From positions 109,471,908 to 109,535,907 of the forward strand of contig OX352763.1 of the NCBI GenBank assembly GCA_947095585.1: DNA of 64,000 nt, given 5' to 3'. Each line of letters starts with the position of its first letter. The first letter of the stretch is position 1. The notes beneath the pieces are model-generated. The model was not told where the DNA came from, ran no database searches, and worked only from the letters and a program-made list of their open reading frames with translations. Source of the DNA: Nephrocerus scutellatus (Eukaryota; Arthropoda; Insecta; Diptera; Pipunculidae). Of this stretch, positions 11,470-23,526 are shown one piece after another. A program made the position numbers and the translations under genes.

Positions 11470-13195
11470 TAAGTACAAAACTGTATCCAATATTGAAAAT
11501 GAACTAACATTCATCACCAAAAGTAGACAGGAAGTCCTAGACGTTACTCTTGTCTTCGATTTCATTATCAAAGTATTCTGAACTGGAAGGTTTCGGCTGA
11601 GCATTCATCCTGAGATCACCGTTTCATTCAGTTTAGCTTAGATGATGAATCTCCTTTCCAACCGGCCTTCAGGAACTATCGAAAAACCGACGACTGACTA
11701 AAATACAGAGAAACACTTAAACGACAACTTAACTATTCACTCTTAAAAATATCCTTCAACACTAATGAGCTTAATTGTAAGGTCAGGGAAGTCACTCTGG
11801 CTTTCAACCAATGCACTGCCTTCCTCCTGCTTTCTAACTAGGTCTAAAGGCAAGAAAATACCACATTGGTGGTCAGCTGAATTACGATAGCTCAGAAATA
11901 GCTGTAGAAAAGTGTTCAACTCAGTCAAAGGCTAAAGGAAAGATACAGACTGGGACCCCTACAAAGCATTCATCAAAGTTTATAAAAAATAACCAAGAAA
12001 AGTCAAGCGTTTATCTTAGAGACTGTGGGAAAAATAGAAGAGTCCTCCGAGGCTTCACGGCTTAGGAAAGTACTCTCAACAAATCTAATAATGCCTCGCT
12101 ATTTGAAAAAGCAGACGGCTCGTGGACTACCTCTAGCGAAGAATCGCTCAATCTGCTACTAGACACCCACTTTCCAGGTAGCTCTCATATCATTAGAAAC
12201 ATTAATCTTGATAGGCGTAACTCTCAATCACACATATCTTATTATCTTTTTAATATTCAAATTCAAATTCAAATATCAAAATTCAAACCAAACAAATCTG
12301 CCGGACCAGACGGCATAATACCAGCCGAACTCCAAAAGACCTCCGATATTACCATACCTGTGCTAGAGGTAGCTCTAAAGAGTTGCCTAGAATTGGTCAA
12401 CATACCCGACTTATGGAGAGAAGTAAAGGTTTTCATAACCAAATCGGGCAAATATTCTCACGTCAGTCGAAAAGATCTCAGAAATACCAGTCTGTCATCA
12501 TTTCTTTTAAAAACCTTAGAAAGACTGTTTGATATCCATTTATGCAGGAGTATAGATAAAAGACTGTTTGCCAATGATCAACGTGCTTATTGCAAAGGCA
12601 AATCTGTAGAAACAGCTTTACATACGTTAGTGTGTTCGATTGAATATTCACTTCACCATAAGGAGTATACAATGGTAGCATTACTGGATATTGAAGGAGC
12701 TTTTAACAACGTTAACACATCGGCGGTCACAGCTGCACCGTCAGCCGTGAAGGTAGACTACTCACTTGGCGAAGTGATTAATATCCTGCTTACAAGTCTG
12801 ATCATTAATTCAAAACTGGGTGTAGCGTCTGCCAAAAGATATGTCTGCAGAGGAACGCGGCAAGGTGGAGTCCTATCCCCCCTTCTATGGAATTTAGTTG
12901 TTAAAGAGCTGCTGATATACCTGAAAATGGAGGGCTGCAGAGTGATCGCATATAAGGATGATGTTGCTATTGCCGTTTCACCTTAATACCCTTAAAGAAC
13001 TCTTACAGAACGCTCTTAACAAGCTAACTAAATGGGCAGAACGTTTTGGTCTGGGAGTAAACTCCAACAAAACAGAACTTGTCCTCTTCACTAGAAAAAA
13101 TAAAACTCCACATGTTGACCCACCCTCTGTAAAGAGCACAAGCTTATCCTTCCCTGATAAAGCTAAATATCTGGAGGTTCAATTCAGTCATTAAT
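11470..13195 (+). mobile_element. LOA-like family A, best RT copy
   Basis: The plus strand starts in the endonuclease C-terminus (NELTFITKSRQEVLDVTL, with a decayed SDHR block near 11,610). The KYRETLKRQLNYSL linker follows. 12,290-12,986 is the longest readable RT in the window: KPNKSAGPDG, then LSSFLLKTLERLFDIHL, FANDQRAYCKGKSVETALH, TMVALLDIEGAFNNVNT, RGTRQGGVLSPLLWNL and VIAYKDDVAIAV. The active-site YADD has become YKDD, so the enzyme would be dead even without the stop at 12,985. 12,958-13,190 is the thumb (VNSNKTELVLFTRKNKT, AKYLEVQ). The copy ends there, with no RNase H. Confidence 0.9.
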
Positions 13196-14559
13196 AAGAA
13201 TGAGCTATGTGCATTAACTCATATTTCCTGCTATTACGAGATATACTCTCGCAGTCCTTTGGTGATAGTAGTAGTAGTACTCACACACTCACGAGCCAAA
13301 ATTAAAACTAATTGCCTTTAGCAGGAAGTTTCTTGCTGTCACACAAGTACTTCAACATTTTCTTTTCGAATATTCTCGATACATTTCAGTTTTCAAAGAT
13401 TCCTGTTCCTTCCTTGCCTATAAAAATATCTTACTTAACTTACTTAACAAAATTCCAACCCCTTGTCACCTGTTCCGATCTATGAATTCTAATTACACGA
13501 CAATTTAATCAAAATCCCATTAAATTTGTTTGATGTGATTTACTGTTAAGTGAAGATTAAAACTCCCACTCCCACATAGTAATAATTTTAATTGCGACGG
13601 TGTCTGCCTAATTTTAGATGTTAGAAGCATTTCTTAAAGGATGCCAGTTTCTCCAAAGTGTTTATATGTAAAGTTGAGATCAAGAACTCGATGTCTTGGT
13701 ACTCTGTCACTACTTCATCCTCGTGTTTGTATGTAAAGCTGAGATCAATGCATCGACGTCTTGCTACTCCAACATTACTGCATCCTCCCTTACAAGACGA
13801 ATAAAATTTCTTTATTGCGCGCCATTGCCATTTAATTAGCAGATTCCATTAAAATACAGACAGAACTCTTCGCTCATTCTAATTAATATCCTTTTGTACG
13901 TGTTATTGTTAGGATAAGTTTATTAAAGGGTTCTGTCAGCTTGCTTTTCGGTGGCAGGACCACCGCCAAACCAACAAGCGCGACGAAATTGAGTTTTGCA
14001 GAAAATAAAAATAAAAATAATTATCACCATTCGTTGGTGGTTGATTAAGGCGACACTAATGACACCTTCCAAAGGCGACCCTGCATGATATTAAATAACT
14101 TTTCCCCTTTTTCAAACATCACAGGCTATCGCCAACTAATTATCAAGCTAAGATGAATGATGTGGAGCTGGAGGTGGTCAGAAAATTTTGCTGATTACTG
14201 GATGGTTTCCACTTTTCAAACTCAACCTTCATCACTTTACAAGCTTCGTTGGTTTGTAATGTTTGCTTGCGAATTTTATTACATTCCACACCCAACTTAA
14301 TGAATAATTAACCCTTTTGGGCGTTGAACAGAAATGTGCAAGAATTTCAGAGCAGCACATTATCCGTTTCTTAAAATGATATCGAAGGATACTTTCGCGT
14401 TTCGTTAGTCGTTCTTGGAGACTTAGACATCTGAAGCCGTATAGTGTGATTGTAATTTGTAAATAATCATACTATAGTAGTATTGCTGTGCGAAAATTTT
14501 TTTATTCGTAGCCTTGCGATAGTTGGATAGCCATCAGAAAAATAAAAGGAATATCAAGT
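13196..14559. other. unassigned DNA with a 65-bp tandem duplication
   Basis: No coding domain was recognised. A direct duplication lies at about 13,657-13,791: two adjacent copies of a roughly 65-bp unit beginning GTGTTTATATGTAAAGTTGA and ending CTTCATCCTC, about 80 percent alike. A short TAG/AGT repeat sits at 13,266-13,281. The rest is AT-rich intergenic sequence. Confidence 0.5.
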
Positions 14560-14745
14560 GGTATGCATGCGGGTGCCGTATCTATTCTGGCTGGTGGAAG
14601 TGCCGGCGCTAATTTTCCCTAAAAAAAATTAAAGCAGGTGAGCATCTTCTAAATAAGGTTGGCACGAGGCCAATAACATCGGCAATAAAAAACACCGTCA
14701 TGAAACCCAAAATCAGCTTGGGAAACACTGGTCCATGATGATGAC
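14560..14745 (+). repeat. dispersed repeat pair (copy at 14.6 kb)
   Basis: Partner of 6,770-6,985: GGTGCCGTATCTATTCTGG near 14,573 and GAGGCCAATAACATCGGC near 14,668, ending in CATGATGATGAC. It probably represents the 3-prime end of one non-LTR family, judged only from the GAT-rich end. Confidence 0.35.
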
Positions 14746-14879
14746 TACTGTAACAAAAACAAAAACGGAAACAGGGGATTTCCCAGACAATAAAAAAGTA
14801 AATGTAAAAAAAATTCGTTTTTCGGGTACAAACTTTTATAGTTATATACATCAAAACACGCCACACAGTCATTTATTTT

Positions 14880-15990
14880 TTGGTAATAAATGCCAAAATA
14901 TCTGTTTTTGAGGTCGGGGCTATTTTAAAGAATATTCTTTTTTCCACGCTTTGCACGCGACACGTGTCAAAATCAGTATACCAAAATGGGCTCCTGACAT
15001 TGAGCCGCCCACAAAAGAAAGACCTCAAAGAAGTCGAAAAAAAAATTTCAACCCATAACACGAGACACTCGCGACACGCGTCTTACTCGGAATATAAAAA
15101 ATGCTATTTTGGACTCACAAAATTTCAACTCTCTAGGTTGTGTGGAAGATGGTTAAAAAGGACCTTAAAAACGAGAAAATGGCGCAATTTTAAACCATCT
15201 CACGGGCCTCATGCGAATCGCGACATTCGTCAAAACCGGGATACCAAAATGGGTCCATGGACATTGAGCCGCTCACAATGTCAGGATCATGCGAAAGTTG
15301 GTTAAAAAAGACCTCAAAGAACGAGAAAATGGCGCGATTTCAAACCATCACACACGCAAAACGTGACACGCATAATAAGTAGAAAAAAAAATTTCAACCC
15401 ACCACACGCGTCACACGCGTCACGCGACACGCGCCATATGTGCAATATAAAAAATGCTATTTTGGATACGCACACGCGACACACCACACGTGACATGCAT
15501 CATACTCGGTGAACAGAAAAAATGCTATTTTGGATACGCACACGCGACACACCACACGTGACATGCATCATACTGGGTGAACAGAAAAAATGCTATTTTG
15601 GATACGCACACGCGACACACCACACGTGACATGCATCAGACTCGGAGAACAGAAAAAAATGCTATTTTGGATACGCACACGCGACACACCACACGTGACA
15701 TGCATCATACACGGTGAACAGAAAAAATGCTATTTTGGATACGCACACGCGACACACCACACGTGACATGCATCAGACTCGGAGAACAGAAAAAAATGCT
15801 ATTTTGGATACGCACACGCGACACACCACACGTGACATGCATCAGACTCGGAGAACAGAAAAAATGCTATTTTCGACTTAGTGACTCACAAAATTTCAGC
15901 CCTCTATGTCGTGTGGAAGGTGGTTAAAAAGGATGTCAAAGTGGTAGAAAATGCATACAAAGATGGGCCAAGTCAAGTTAAAAAATAGTT
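14880..15990 (+). repeat. noncoding repeat family with a 68-bp tandem array
   Basis: The core unit begins AAAATGCTATTTTGGA and contains repeated ACACGCGACAC/GTGACATGC motifs. From about 15,450 to 15,875 it forms six to seven near-identical tandem units of 68-69 bp; TGCTATTTT recurs at about 15,455, 15,523, 15,591, 15,660, 15,728, 15,797 and 15,865. Upstream (14,880-15,440) are longer, more diverged units containing CTCACAAAATTTCAACTCTC and GTGTGGAAGATGGTTAAAA. The same sequence recurs at 21.3, 41.1 and 58.3 kb. There is no coding potential. It could be a satellite-bearing Helitron-like or other non-autonomous element. Confidence 0.85.
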
Positions 15991-16039
15991 TTAAAAAGAA
16001 GAATTCTTTTAATAAGTCTTTCCTTTTGACTGATTCTAA

Positions 16040-16165
16040 AAATTCTTATTTTTTGTTGGGACTCCATGACTGCCTTCAGTATTATGGCGAAATCATTTTG
16101 GCTGATATAAACGCAAAAATAGATCGGAAGCCAGTATTCGGGCAGTATACTAACCCCCTGGTGTT
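16040..16165 (+). mobile_element. RTE-like family B endonuclease scrap
   Basis: The plus strand reads LHDCLQYYGEIILADINAKI, then a segment ending VFGQYT. This corresponds to KIILGDMNAKIGMEAVFRQY in the family B copy at 42.9 kb, a catalytic block of the apurinic-type endonuclease with GD replaced by AD here. It is about 40 codons long and isolated. Confidence 0.65.
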
Positions 16166-16184
16166 ACTGCGAGAGAAACAAACG

Positions 16185-17915
16185 CAGCTTTGCTATCCGA
16201 GAAGATGTGTTTATCCTTAGCGGATATGATATTCCTCTACAGCCAAGATTAAGCTTCTTTAATAGCCATGAGCTCTTCTTGAAAGACACTACAGTGATTG
16301 GGAAGACGAAAAAAGAGACTAAGATGTAGCTTTTTTGAGAAAACACCTCCGCCATCCCATCACCAATTTTCGACCCATCATTGTAAAATTGTATGTATTC
16401 ATCTACTAAGTGAACGCCTACTTCCCAGAATGATATGGAGGGGACGGTAATCTAGAAGTTTTTGCTGAACTGGAGTTGCGGAATTGTGTAGTCTGTGTTT
16501 CCCAGTGAAATTCTGAACAAATTCAGAAGAGAGGAGTGTCCGATTTCATTCCTGGACCACTGGGAGGTTGCACTGAGGCGAATAGCCGCTCTAGCAGCTA
16601 CTTGCTAGCGAGGTTAAATATAATGTCTAGTTCGGCGAAGCGAGTTTGGCGAAGTGCTCCGCTCATACATAAACAAACTGATCTTTGGACTTAGCTTAGC
16701 TTGTCACGATTTATCGCTTTATCTAACGCAGTCCACCATACAGCCACACCGTATAGAAGTGAAGGTCTTACTACCGCTGTATATAGCCAATAAGTGATAT
16801 GTGGTTGAAGACCCTCTTTGTTTCCAATGGCCCTTTTGCATGAGAAAAGTGCCACTGCGGCTTTACGAACCTTTTTCTTGTATGTTTGGCATCCAGCTTA
16901 GCTTTCCATCCAGAATAAGACCTAGATATTTGGCTTCTTCACAGAAAATTAAGCCAATGCCCTTAACAGAGGGAGAGTCTATATGCGGGATTTTGTATTT
17001 CTTTGGGAAGGTCTGTTTTATGGGGGTTTACCCGCCTTTAACCGCAACGATCCGCCCATCTTGTAAGCTTCTCAAGAGTATTTTGTAGGAGTTTTTTTTA
17101 AGGTATTAGCATTTCTGAGACAGTAATGGCAACGTCACTCCGCAGCACTCCCTTTTCAGGCATATCAGCAGCTCATTCTCCACTTAGTTCCAAAGAAAGG
17201 GGGATAGAAACCATCTCCATCTTGCAGGGTTCCTCTGCGAACAGATCTTCTAGCAGACCAAATTTTCAATTAATAATCTGCCTTATAAGCAAAATATTAA
17301 TCAATTCGCCAAGTGAATCGTCTACTCTAACAGCCGACAGTGCATCCGCGATCGCAGATGTGTTGACGTTGTTAAAAGCGTCTTCAATGTCTAGGAGTGC
17401 TACCATTGTATACTCATTATAGTGAAAGGAATATTCGATAGTACGTTCTAGCGTATGTAGAGCAGTTTCTACAGAATTACACTTACATGTTGATCAGTTG
17501 ACAGGAGTATCTTTTCAATGATATTGCGTACGTGTATATCTATCAGTCTTTTTATTGCCTTTAAGGGAAACGCTGAAAGACTGATGGGTCTGAGGTCCTT
17601 CGTAGTAACGTGGGGAAATTGCCGGCTTTGGTTATGAGAACCACTTTCACTCCTCTCCATAGATTGAGAACGTGTACCAGAGCAACAGCTATTTAGAATT
17701 GTCTCTAGCAAAGGAGATATAATATCCGAAGTCCTTTGCAGTCCAGCTGGAATTATGCCGTCTGGTCCTGCAGATTTATATGGCCAAAGCAATATGTCCC
17801 TATTTTTTAAAAATTGGAGATAGTTGTATAACTGTTTGGCCTGTTTATGCCAACGTTACTGATAACATAGGAGCTACCTGGGAAGTGGGTGTTTAATGCT
17901 GAATAAATCTAACAT
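16185..17915 (-). mobile_element. LOA-like family A copy, minus strand
   Basis: Reading on the minus strand: 17,890-17,800 is the pre-RT segment. 17,792-17,469 encodes KSAGPDGIIPAGLQRTSD, then a segment ending KDLRPISLSAFPLKAIKRL and IIEKILLSTDQHV. 17,460-17,280 matches the ALLDIEDAFNNVNTS block. 17,090-16,900 is the thumb. 16,800-16,640 carries the connection (YTAVVRPSLLYGVAVWWTAL). 16,390-16,190 is the start of RNase H (DGSKIGDGMAEVFSQKS). The YADD block is not readable, and RNase H stops short. No tail is present. Confidence 0.82.
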
Positions 17916-17984
17916 AGTCCACAATAGTCTGTAAACATCATTGAATCCAGGAATTTCACTTACTGCTACTGGTATATAGGTGAT

Positions 17985-18235
17985 TGAAATCACAGTACTT
18001 CCGTATAAATCCGAGACTTGGGTGGTTAGCAAGAAGCATTCTGGATTCTTAGCAGCGTTCACGCCACGGAAGAAAGTCCAGCGGAGAATTCTTGTCCCTG
18101 AATTTGACTCATTTATTTTGACATTGTGAAGAGAATTAAGCTCGGAAACTGGCTGTTGGGGTCGGGCTCAGAAAAATAAAAAAAGAAAGAGACAAGACAT
18201 CGTGACATGCTAAGCCAGACCAGGTCACCCAGAGA
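17985..18235 (+). mobile_element. RTE-like family B, C-terminal fragment
   Basis: The plus strand reads YKSETWVVSKKHSGFLAAF, then RRILVP. This is the VLTYGSETWVL block of the thumb/connection also seen at 24.56-24.64 kb. RIKLG (GAGAATTAAGCTCGG) follows, then a degraded end. Two internal deletions are evident by comparison with the 24-kb copy. It is wedged between two minus-strand family A copies. Confidence 0.7.
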
Positions 18236-18249
18236 ATACGGATGCCAAA

Positions 18250-19195
18250 ATGGTTAGGTTAGGTAAGGTTAGGTTAAGGTGACTATCAGTGAAAACCGAC
18301 ACACTTAGACCAGCAATGGTCCATTGTGATACCTTGCTGCATAAATTAGAGCTCCGTATGAAGCGTAGGAGACTTCTCATGTCCACGTTGATCAGATAAT
18401 TAATGTCGTTGTGGAAGAAAGCTCCCATATGGAGCTAACGTTTTTGGGAGGGGGCTGGACAATTACAGAGAAGATGGATAATGGTATCTCCTCATCCAAG
18501 CAGCTTCTGCAGAAACTATTTGAGAAGACTCCAGTCTTGCTGCATGCCTGCCTATGATACAGTGTCCAGTGATGACACCTAGAATAGCACCGATGTGCGT
18601 GCGACCTTTTTTGGGAGATCAAACACTTGGGCCAGATCTGTTTTGCTTAATTTTTCACAATTAACTCCTTTATCTAACGCCATCTACCATACGTTCACTG
18701 CATATAGAAGTGTAGGTCTTACTACCGCTGTATATAGCTAATAAGTGATATGTGGTTAAAGACCTCATTTGTTTCCAATGACCTTTTTGCATGAGAAGAT
18801 TGCCAGTGTGGCTTTACGAACTCTTTTTGGAACTTTAGTTTCCAGCTTAACTTTCTGTCTAGTATTAGAACCAGATATTTTGCTTTATCAGAGAAAGTTA
18901 AGCTTGTACCGTTTATATAAGGAGGGTCAACATGTGGGATTTTGTATTTTGTAGTGAAGAGGATAAGTTAAGTTTTGTGTGGGTTTACTCTTAAACCGCA
19001 GCGATCTGCCCAATTTGTTAGTTTGCTGAGGCTTCTTTTAAGGTGTTGTGGTGCTTTCTTGAGACGGCAATGGCAACGTCATCTGAATAAGCGATCACTC
19101 GGCAGCCCTTCCTTCTTAGGCATACAAGAAGTTCCATAGAACGTGAGACAGGACTCCACCTTGCGGGGTTTCTCTGCAGACAGATCTTCTGGCAT
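18250..19195 (-). mobile_element. LOA-like family A copy with telomere-like tail
   Basis: On the minus strand the 3-prime tail is at 18,254-18,281 (GGTTAGGTTAGGTAAGGTTA on the plus strand). Next to it is the C-terminal module read from 18,622 to 18,300: CSKTGVFSNSFCRSCLDEEI and a region matching LHLGAFFHNDINYLIN. RNase H is deleted. At about 18,645 the sequence jumps to the connection (YSYVVRP-type block) and RT thumb, which run to 19,195. The layout mirrors the copy at 16.2-17.9 kb but with the true 3-prime end preserved. Confidence 0.8.
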
Positions 19196-21319
19196 TTATT
19201 TGTATTTTATAGGATAAGGGGCTCCCACATGAATTTCTTCAAAATTAACCCGAATTTATTCAAACTTTGCATAAACAGAATTTACATGAAATATTTTACT
19301 TTTTACGGGTTATTTCTTTTATATAGTAATCATAACCTGTAAAATTGCATTCCCTTTCTCCTTTATTTGTATTGTAGGGTAATTGGTATAAGAAATCAAT
19401 GTCTCCAATTTTTACTATCGAGGCATAGGTAGAGTTTTGATGTTCATGTACGAGTAAGAGCACAGAAATACAATAACAACTATCAACCATCATTGAAATC
19501 AGAAGAAAATTATTGCTTTGAGGCTTCGATTCTATTTCGGTGAAGAAAAAAAATAAGTCCTGCGAGAGATGCGGTAAAAAGCTGAACAAAGCAACTTGCC
19601 TCGTAAAGTAAATCCTTTCATGAAAGATGAAGACGAAAAATACAAACATATACCAACAAAAAACAACAGAACAAAATGTACTCGTACTACATATACACCA
19701 AAACATTTGTACGTTCTTTGCCCTCAAGCTGTGATCCTGCAGAGAATTAAGGAACATTTTTATTAGCTATCAGTATGTCTAGAAGTTGTGTCGCCTGGCT
19801 GATGCGTTTTTTCGAAAAACAATAATAAAAAAAGGCAATCGACCGATAGAAGGGAATTGCCATTTGGCATTGAAAGGCAACAAGCTAAACTTTTATACTC
19901 AACAATTATCTCACAGTCCTTTTGTCATCAAATTATGAACAACTGAATGATTATCCCCATCTGAATTTTTCGAAATTAAAAACTCTAATGTTCTTTGTTA
20001 TACCATCAGGACAGCAACCATATTTCGATATCTTCAGAATCATAATTAGAAAGTTTCTTGTCGTCAAGACAAGCAACAGCACTTGATACTATCAAGAATA
20101 ATTTTCTCCGGGCTAACCGAAATGTTATGTGAGGTATTGAAATTTCAAAATATCCTTACATAGTACATATTCCTTAATATTCAACAATGATTTTCAATTA
20201 GTCATCTGGCACAGATGCCCTGGGGCTATAAGTGATTATGAGTGCTGGGAGTAAATTTTGCTGTCTGGCCATGCCATATGCAGAACAAAATTTCTCACAC
20301 AAAGAAAAGGAATTCCTCGATAATAATCACACGCGAAGCACAAAGAAATTATTTCTGCGTAGTTAACAGGATGATTGCAAATAAACATAGGAGTATAGGC
20401 TTTGGCAATATCCTGGCGAATTCAATTGAATATCAATACAATAAAATGATTGCCAAGAATTACAAAAAAGGACTGCGTTAACTCTGGAAGCAATCTATAA
20501 AAGGATTTCCTTCAATATTACGCAGTATTTTGGTTCGTCCTTCGGCATTGCCAGAGAATTTTGTTGAATCCACAAATCTGCATTCTTCTTGCAAAAGCAC
20601 AATAACATTGACTTTAGAGAGGGGTTGTTTTGCTTTTGTCCTTTTGTCGTCTCCTGATGGCGTCTGTCATAACAAAACAGAAGATGCAAATCGAAATACG
20701 TTTTTCGTTTGTAATAATTGTCGATTTTTTTGCGTCGTTCACGATGCTGTATCCTTAAAAGAGCGCTCGAAATTTAGTTCGCTTTCTTATCTTATTGTTT
20801 GTTGTTTTTGAAATTGAATTTATTACGCAGATGAATGGTTTCCATTTGCAGGCGAATAAAGTTTTAATTTTAATTTCAATTTCAAAAAAAATCTCAATTT
20901 TTTTTTGTTGATTATCCAGGCAATTCAGCGGTGCCACATAAATGTTCTGATCAAAAGCTCCAGTCCTTCATATCTTCAAGTGTACGCTAGACCACTGAAT
21001 TATCTCTTGACCAAAAATAAATTTATATCACAATGGGTTAGAAACTTTTAGAGATTGGCAGTTTGGCAAAGAAAGTGAAAAGGTAATCGGCCGCTCTAAT
21101 TTTTGTCATCGTACCAGGCCGCTCACTTATTTGATCCTCGTAGCAAATTTCATTGCCTACTCGAAAAAAGAATGAGTCGAACAAAGGGAACTTGACGCAG
21201 AGCGGTCTAAGAAAAAACAATGATCCTTGAAATGAGTTGTAAAAAACTGAAAACTTGAAAACGATTGCGAATAGTTTAGAGAACATAAGATAGTAAAGCG
21301 AGCTTCTCAGCTAATCATA
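19196..21319. other. unassigned AT-rich DNA
   Basis: No transposon domain, RNA gene or convincing exon was found on either strand. The longest open frame, 19,296-19,757 (-), is Phe/Leu/Cys-rich in the way AT-rich noncoding DNA often is, and it has no family resemblance that I recognise. 20,495-20,811 contains overlapping frames on both strands, also without motifs. Confidence 0.5.
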
Positions 21320-21475
21320 TTTTCCGTGCAATACACGCGGAATATCAAAAATGCTGTATAAGACTAAGCTGTTCACAAAATGTCAGCTCTCTAGGACGTG
21401 TGAAAGTTGATTAAACACTTTTCCATGCATCACACGTGGCCGTACGTGACGCGCAACACCCATTACAAATTAGGC
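21320..21475 (+). repeat. noncoding repeat family, copy at 21.3 kb
   Basis: Reads GGAATATCAAAAATGCTGTA, then TTCACAAAATGTCAGCTCTC, TAGGACGTGTGAAAG and CATCACACGTGGCCGTACGTG. This is the long unit of the family at 14.9-16.0 kb. It is a single diverged copy with no tandem expansion. The 170 bp to its right (to 21,645) show nothing recognisable. Confidence 0.7.
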
Positions 21476-21644
21476 CACCGCAAGCCGAGCGCTAAACAAT
21501 TGTTTTAAAACAAGTTCTATCAAGTTCTGACTGGTAGGAGGAGTCGAGATGTACAAGTAGACAAACTGATAAACTGACACACGCGCGCTGAAAAAATTTT
21601 CCTGTCCTCTGATTATTAGCTTCGCCCTTCGGTCTCGTAATTAT

Positions 21645-23526
21645 GCTTCAGAAGTCCCTAAGTGTGTCGACCTCTTCGCTAGTCAATATCTTTAGAAGTA
21701 GCTTGCGACTTAGTTACGTTCTGTAGTTGGAGAAGAGTATGACTAGTGTTTATCCTCAAAAGAGGCAGAGGAGGTCATGAATCTTCCAAGGACTTTAGAC
21801 CCCTTTATCATTGTTCCTACTGAAAACTATGGAAAGAATTTTAGACTATCTCATTAGACTAAATTTTGAAGATACAATGGTGTCAAAATTCCAGCATATA
21901 CCTTAAAGGCAGTTCTACAGAGACGGCCCTCCATGAGGTAGCGCGCACGGGTGAGCACTCCTTTCACTTTAAACAGTATACTTCCTCGATATTGAGGGCG
22001 CTTTTAACAATGTCCACATTGATGCCATCCAGGATGCTCTCCAAAGACAATGGATTATCTCCATGCTAGGCAGCAGGGAAATCCATGTTAATCTGGGCAA
22101 CGGTAGTATTACCAAATCAGTCAAGAGAGGCACTCCCCAAGGTATGGGTAATATCGCCCTAACTGTGGTTGATGGTAGTAGACAAGGTTCTAAGGATACT
22201 TGTGTTCGACAGGACGAAAGCTGTTGCGTATGCAGATGGCATGGGGATAATTGTGTTAGGACAGTACAATTCTGTAATTAGTGAAGTCATGGAAAGGTCT
22301 ATACGCAAGGTTAACTCCTGGGCAAACAAATTTAGCCTGTCCGTATACCCTGGCAAAACTGAAATGTTACTTTTCACCTAAAATGCCGAATTTTGTCCTT
22401 CTAAACTCAATTATCAGAGACTAACTCACTTCAATAGCGAAATATCTCAGCGTAGTCTTAGAAGGAAAACATAGCTGGAAGTCGAATAAAGAATTTAGGG
22501 CTTAAAAAGCGTGCTCTGTATGCTAGCAACAAAACTATTGGTATAAAAAGGGTCTGTAGCCGAGGATGGCTCTACACAGCGGTGGTACGCCCTTTTCTCA
22601 CCTATTGAGCTCTAGTCTTGTGGCCGACGATTAGCAAAAAGTAGAATGCCAGCAAACTAAGTAGAATAAAAAGATCAGCTGTTGGCATAACTGGAGCACT
22701 ACGGTCCTTCCCACCATTTCTATTCTATTAAGACAATTATTACCGCCCGACGTATTAAATATATTGAGACGTGCAGCGCGGTCCGTCTCAGAGAAACTGG
22801 GTGGTTTTCACGAACCGTATATGCAATAGAAGATGATTTTATCTGCACTCCTAAACTATACTTCAGCCCTAGCTTAGCCATTCAATTCTAGCCCTTAACT
22901 GCCGATCATATCCCCTGGAGATGGTTGTGTGCGTGTGGGGGTGTTAGGTGCCGGAGCACAGAGACATTCCAGGTAACTGTATAGCTGATGAACTCGCTAA
23001 GCAAGGAACTACACTACCCTTCTTACCTTAATATGGTTCTATAGGCATACCAATTGCTACATGCAAGCTCTTGTTAAAGCGAGATACAACTTGCGTAGCG
23101 ACAAATCAGATCTGGTCCAAGCTGGATCCGAAACGCTCCAAGTGTTTGATCTGATTTAAAAATCGTGCATCGGTGCTATTGTAGGTGTCATCACTGGACA
23201 CTGTCTCAAGACTTGGAATCTTCTCGAATTACTTCTGCAGAAGGTGCATGGATAAGGAAGAGGAGAAGATCATCGTCCATCTTCTCTGTATTTATCCATC
23301 CCTCTCCCAAAAACGTAAACTCCATTTGGGAGCCTTTTTCTACAACGACCTTAATGATCTCATCAACATTGACATTAGTAGTTTTCTACGCTTCAGACGA
23401 AGCTCTGATTGGATCATCGAAAAGGTGGAGGGAGTCTTTCCTGATCCGTGTGGTATCACAATGGACCATTACTGGTCTAAATGTGTCGGTTTCACTGACA
23501 GCCACCTAAACTAACCTAACCTAGCT
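21645..23526 (+). mobile_element. LOA-like family A copy with intact 3-prime end
   Basis: Plus-strand ORF2 relic. 21,780-21,860 is the RT start (KDFRPLS-type block, LLKTMERILDYLIRLN). 21,866-22,020 holds KGSSTETALHEVARTGEHSF and the GAFNNVHIDA block. 22,110-22,150 has KRGTPQ. 22,210-22,250 gives KAVAYADGMGIIV, so YADD has become YADG. The thumb runs to 22,380, and the connection lies near 22,560-22,800. RNase H (22,840-23,030) is decayed. The Cys/His module is at 23,225-23,290 (FCRRCMDKEEEKIIVHLLC), then LHLGAFFYNDLNDLINIDIS. The tail is at 23,508-23,526 (CTAAACTAACCTAACCTAGC). Many frameshifts are present. Confidence 0.88.

Noticed and set aside
15450..15875. CRISPR-like regular array
   Set aside because: Units are directly adjacent 68-69-bp tandem copies with no unique spacers, and the surrounding DNA is eukaryotic. 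It is a satellite-type repeat.
18254..18281. True telomeric TTAGG array
   Set aside because: Only about 28 bp and located at the 3-prime end of a family A copy, as at 3.2 and 23.5 kb. It is an element tail.
19296..19757. 153-codon minus-strand open frame
   Set aside because: Long for this window, but its Phe/Leu/Cys-rich composition fits AT-rich noncoding DNA. There is no recognisable motif and no supporting neighbour, so it is not listed as a gene.
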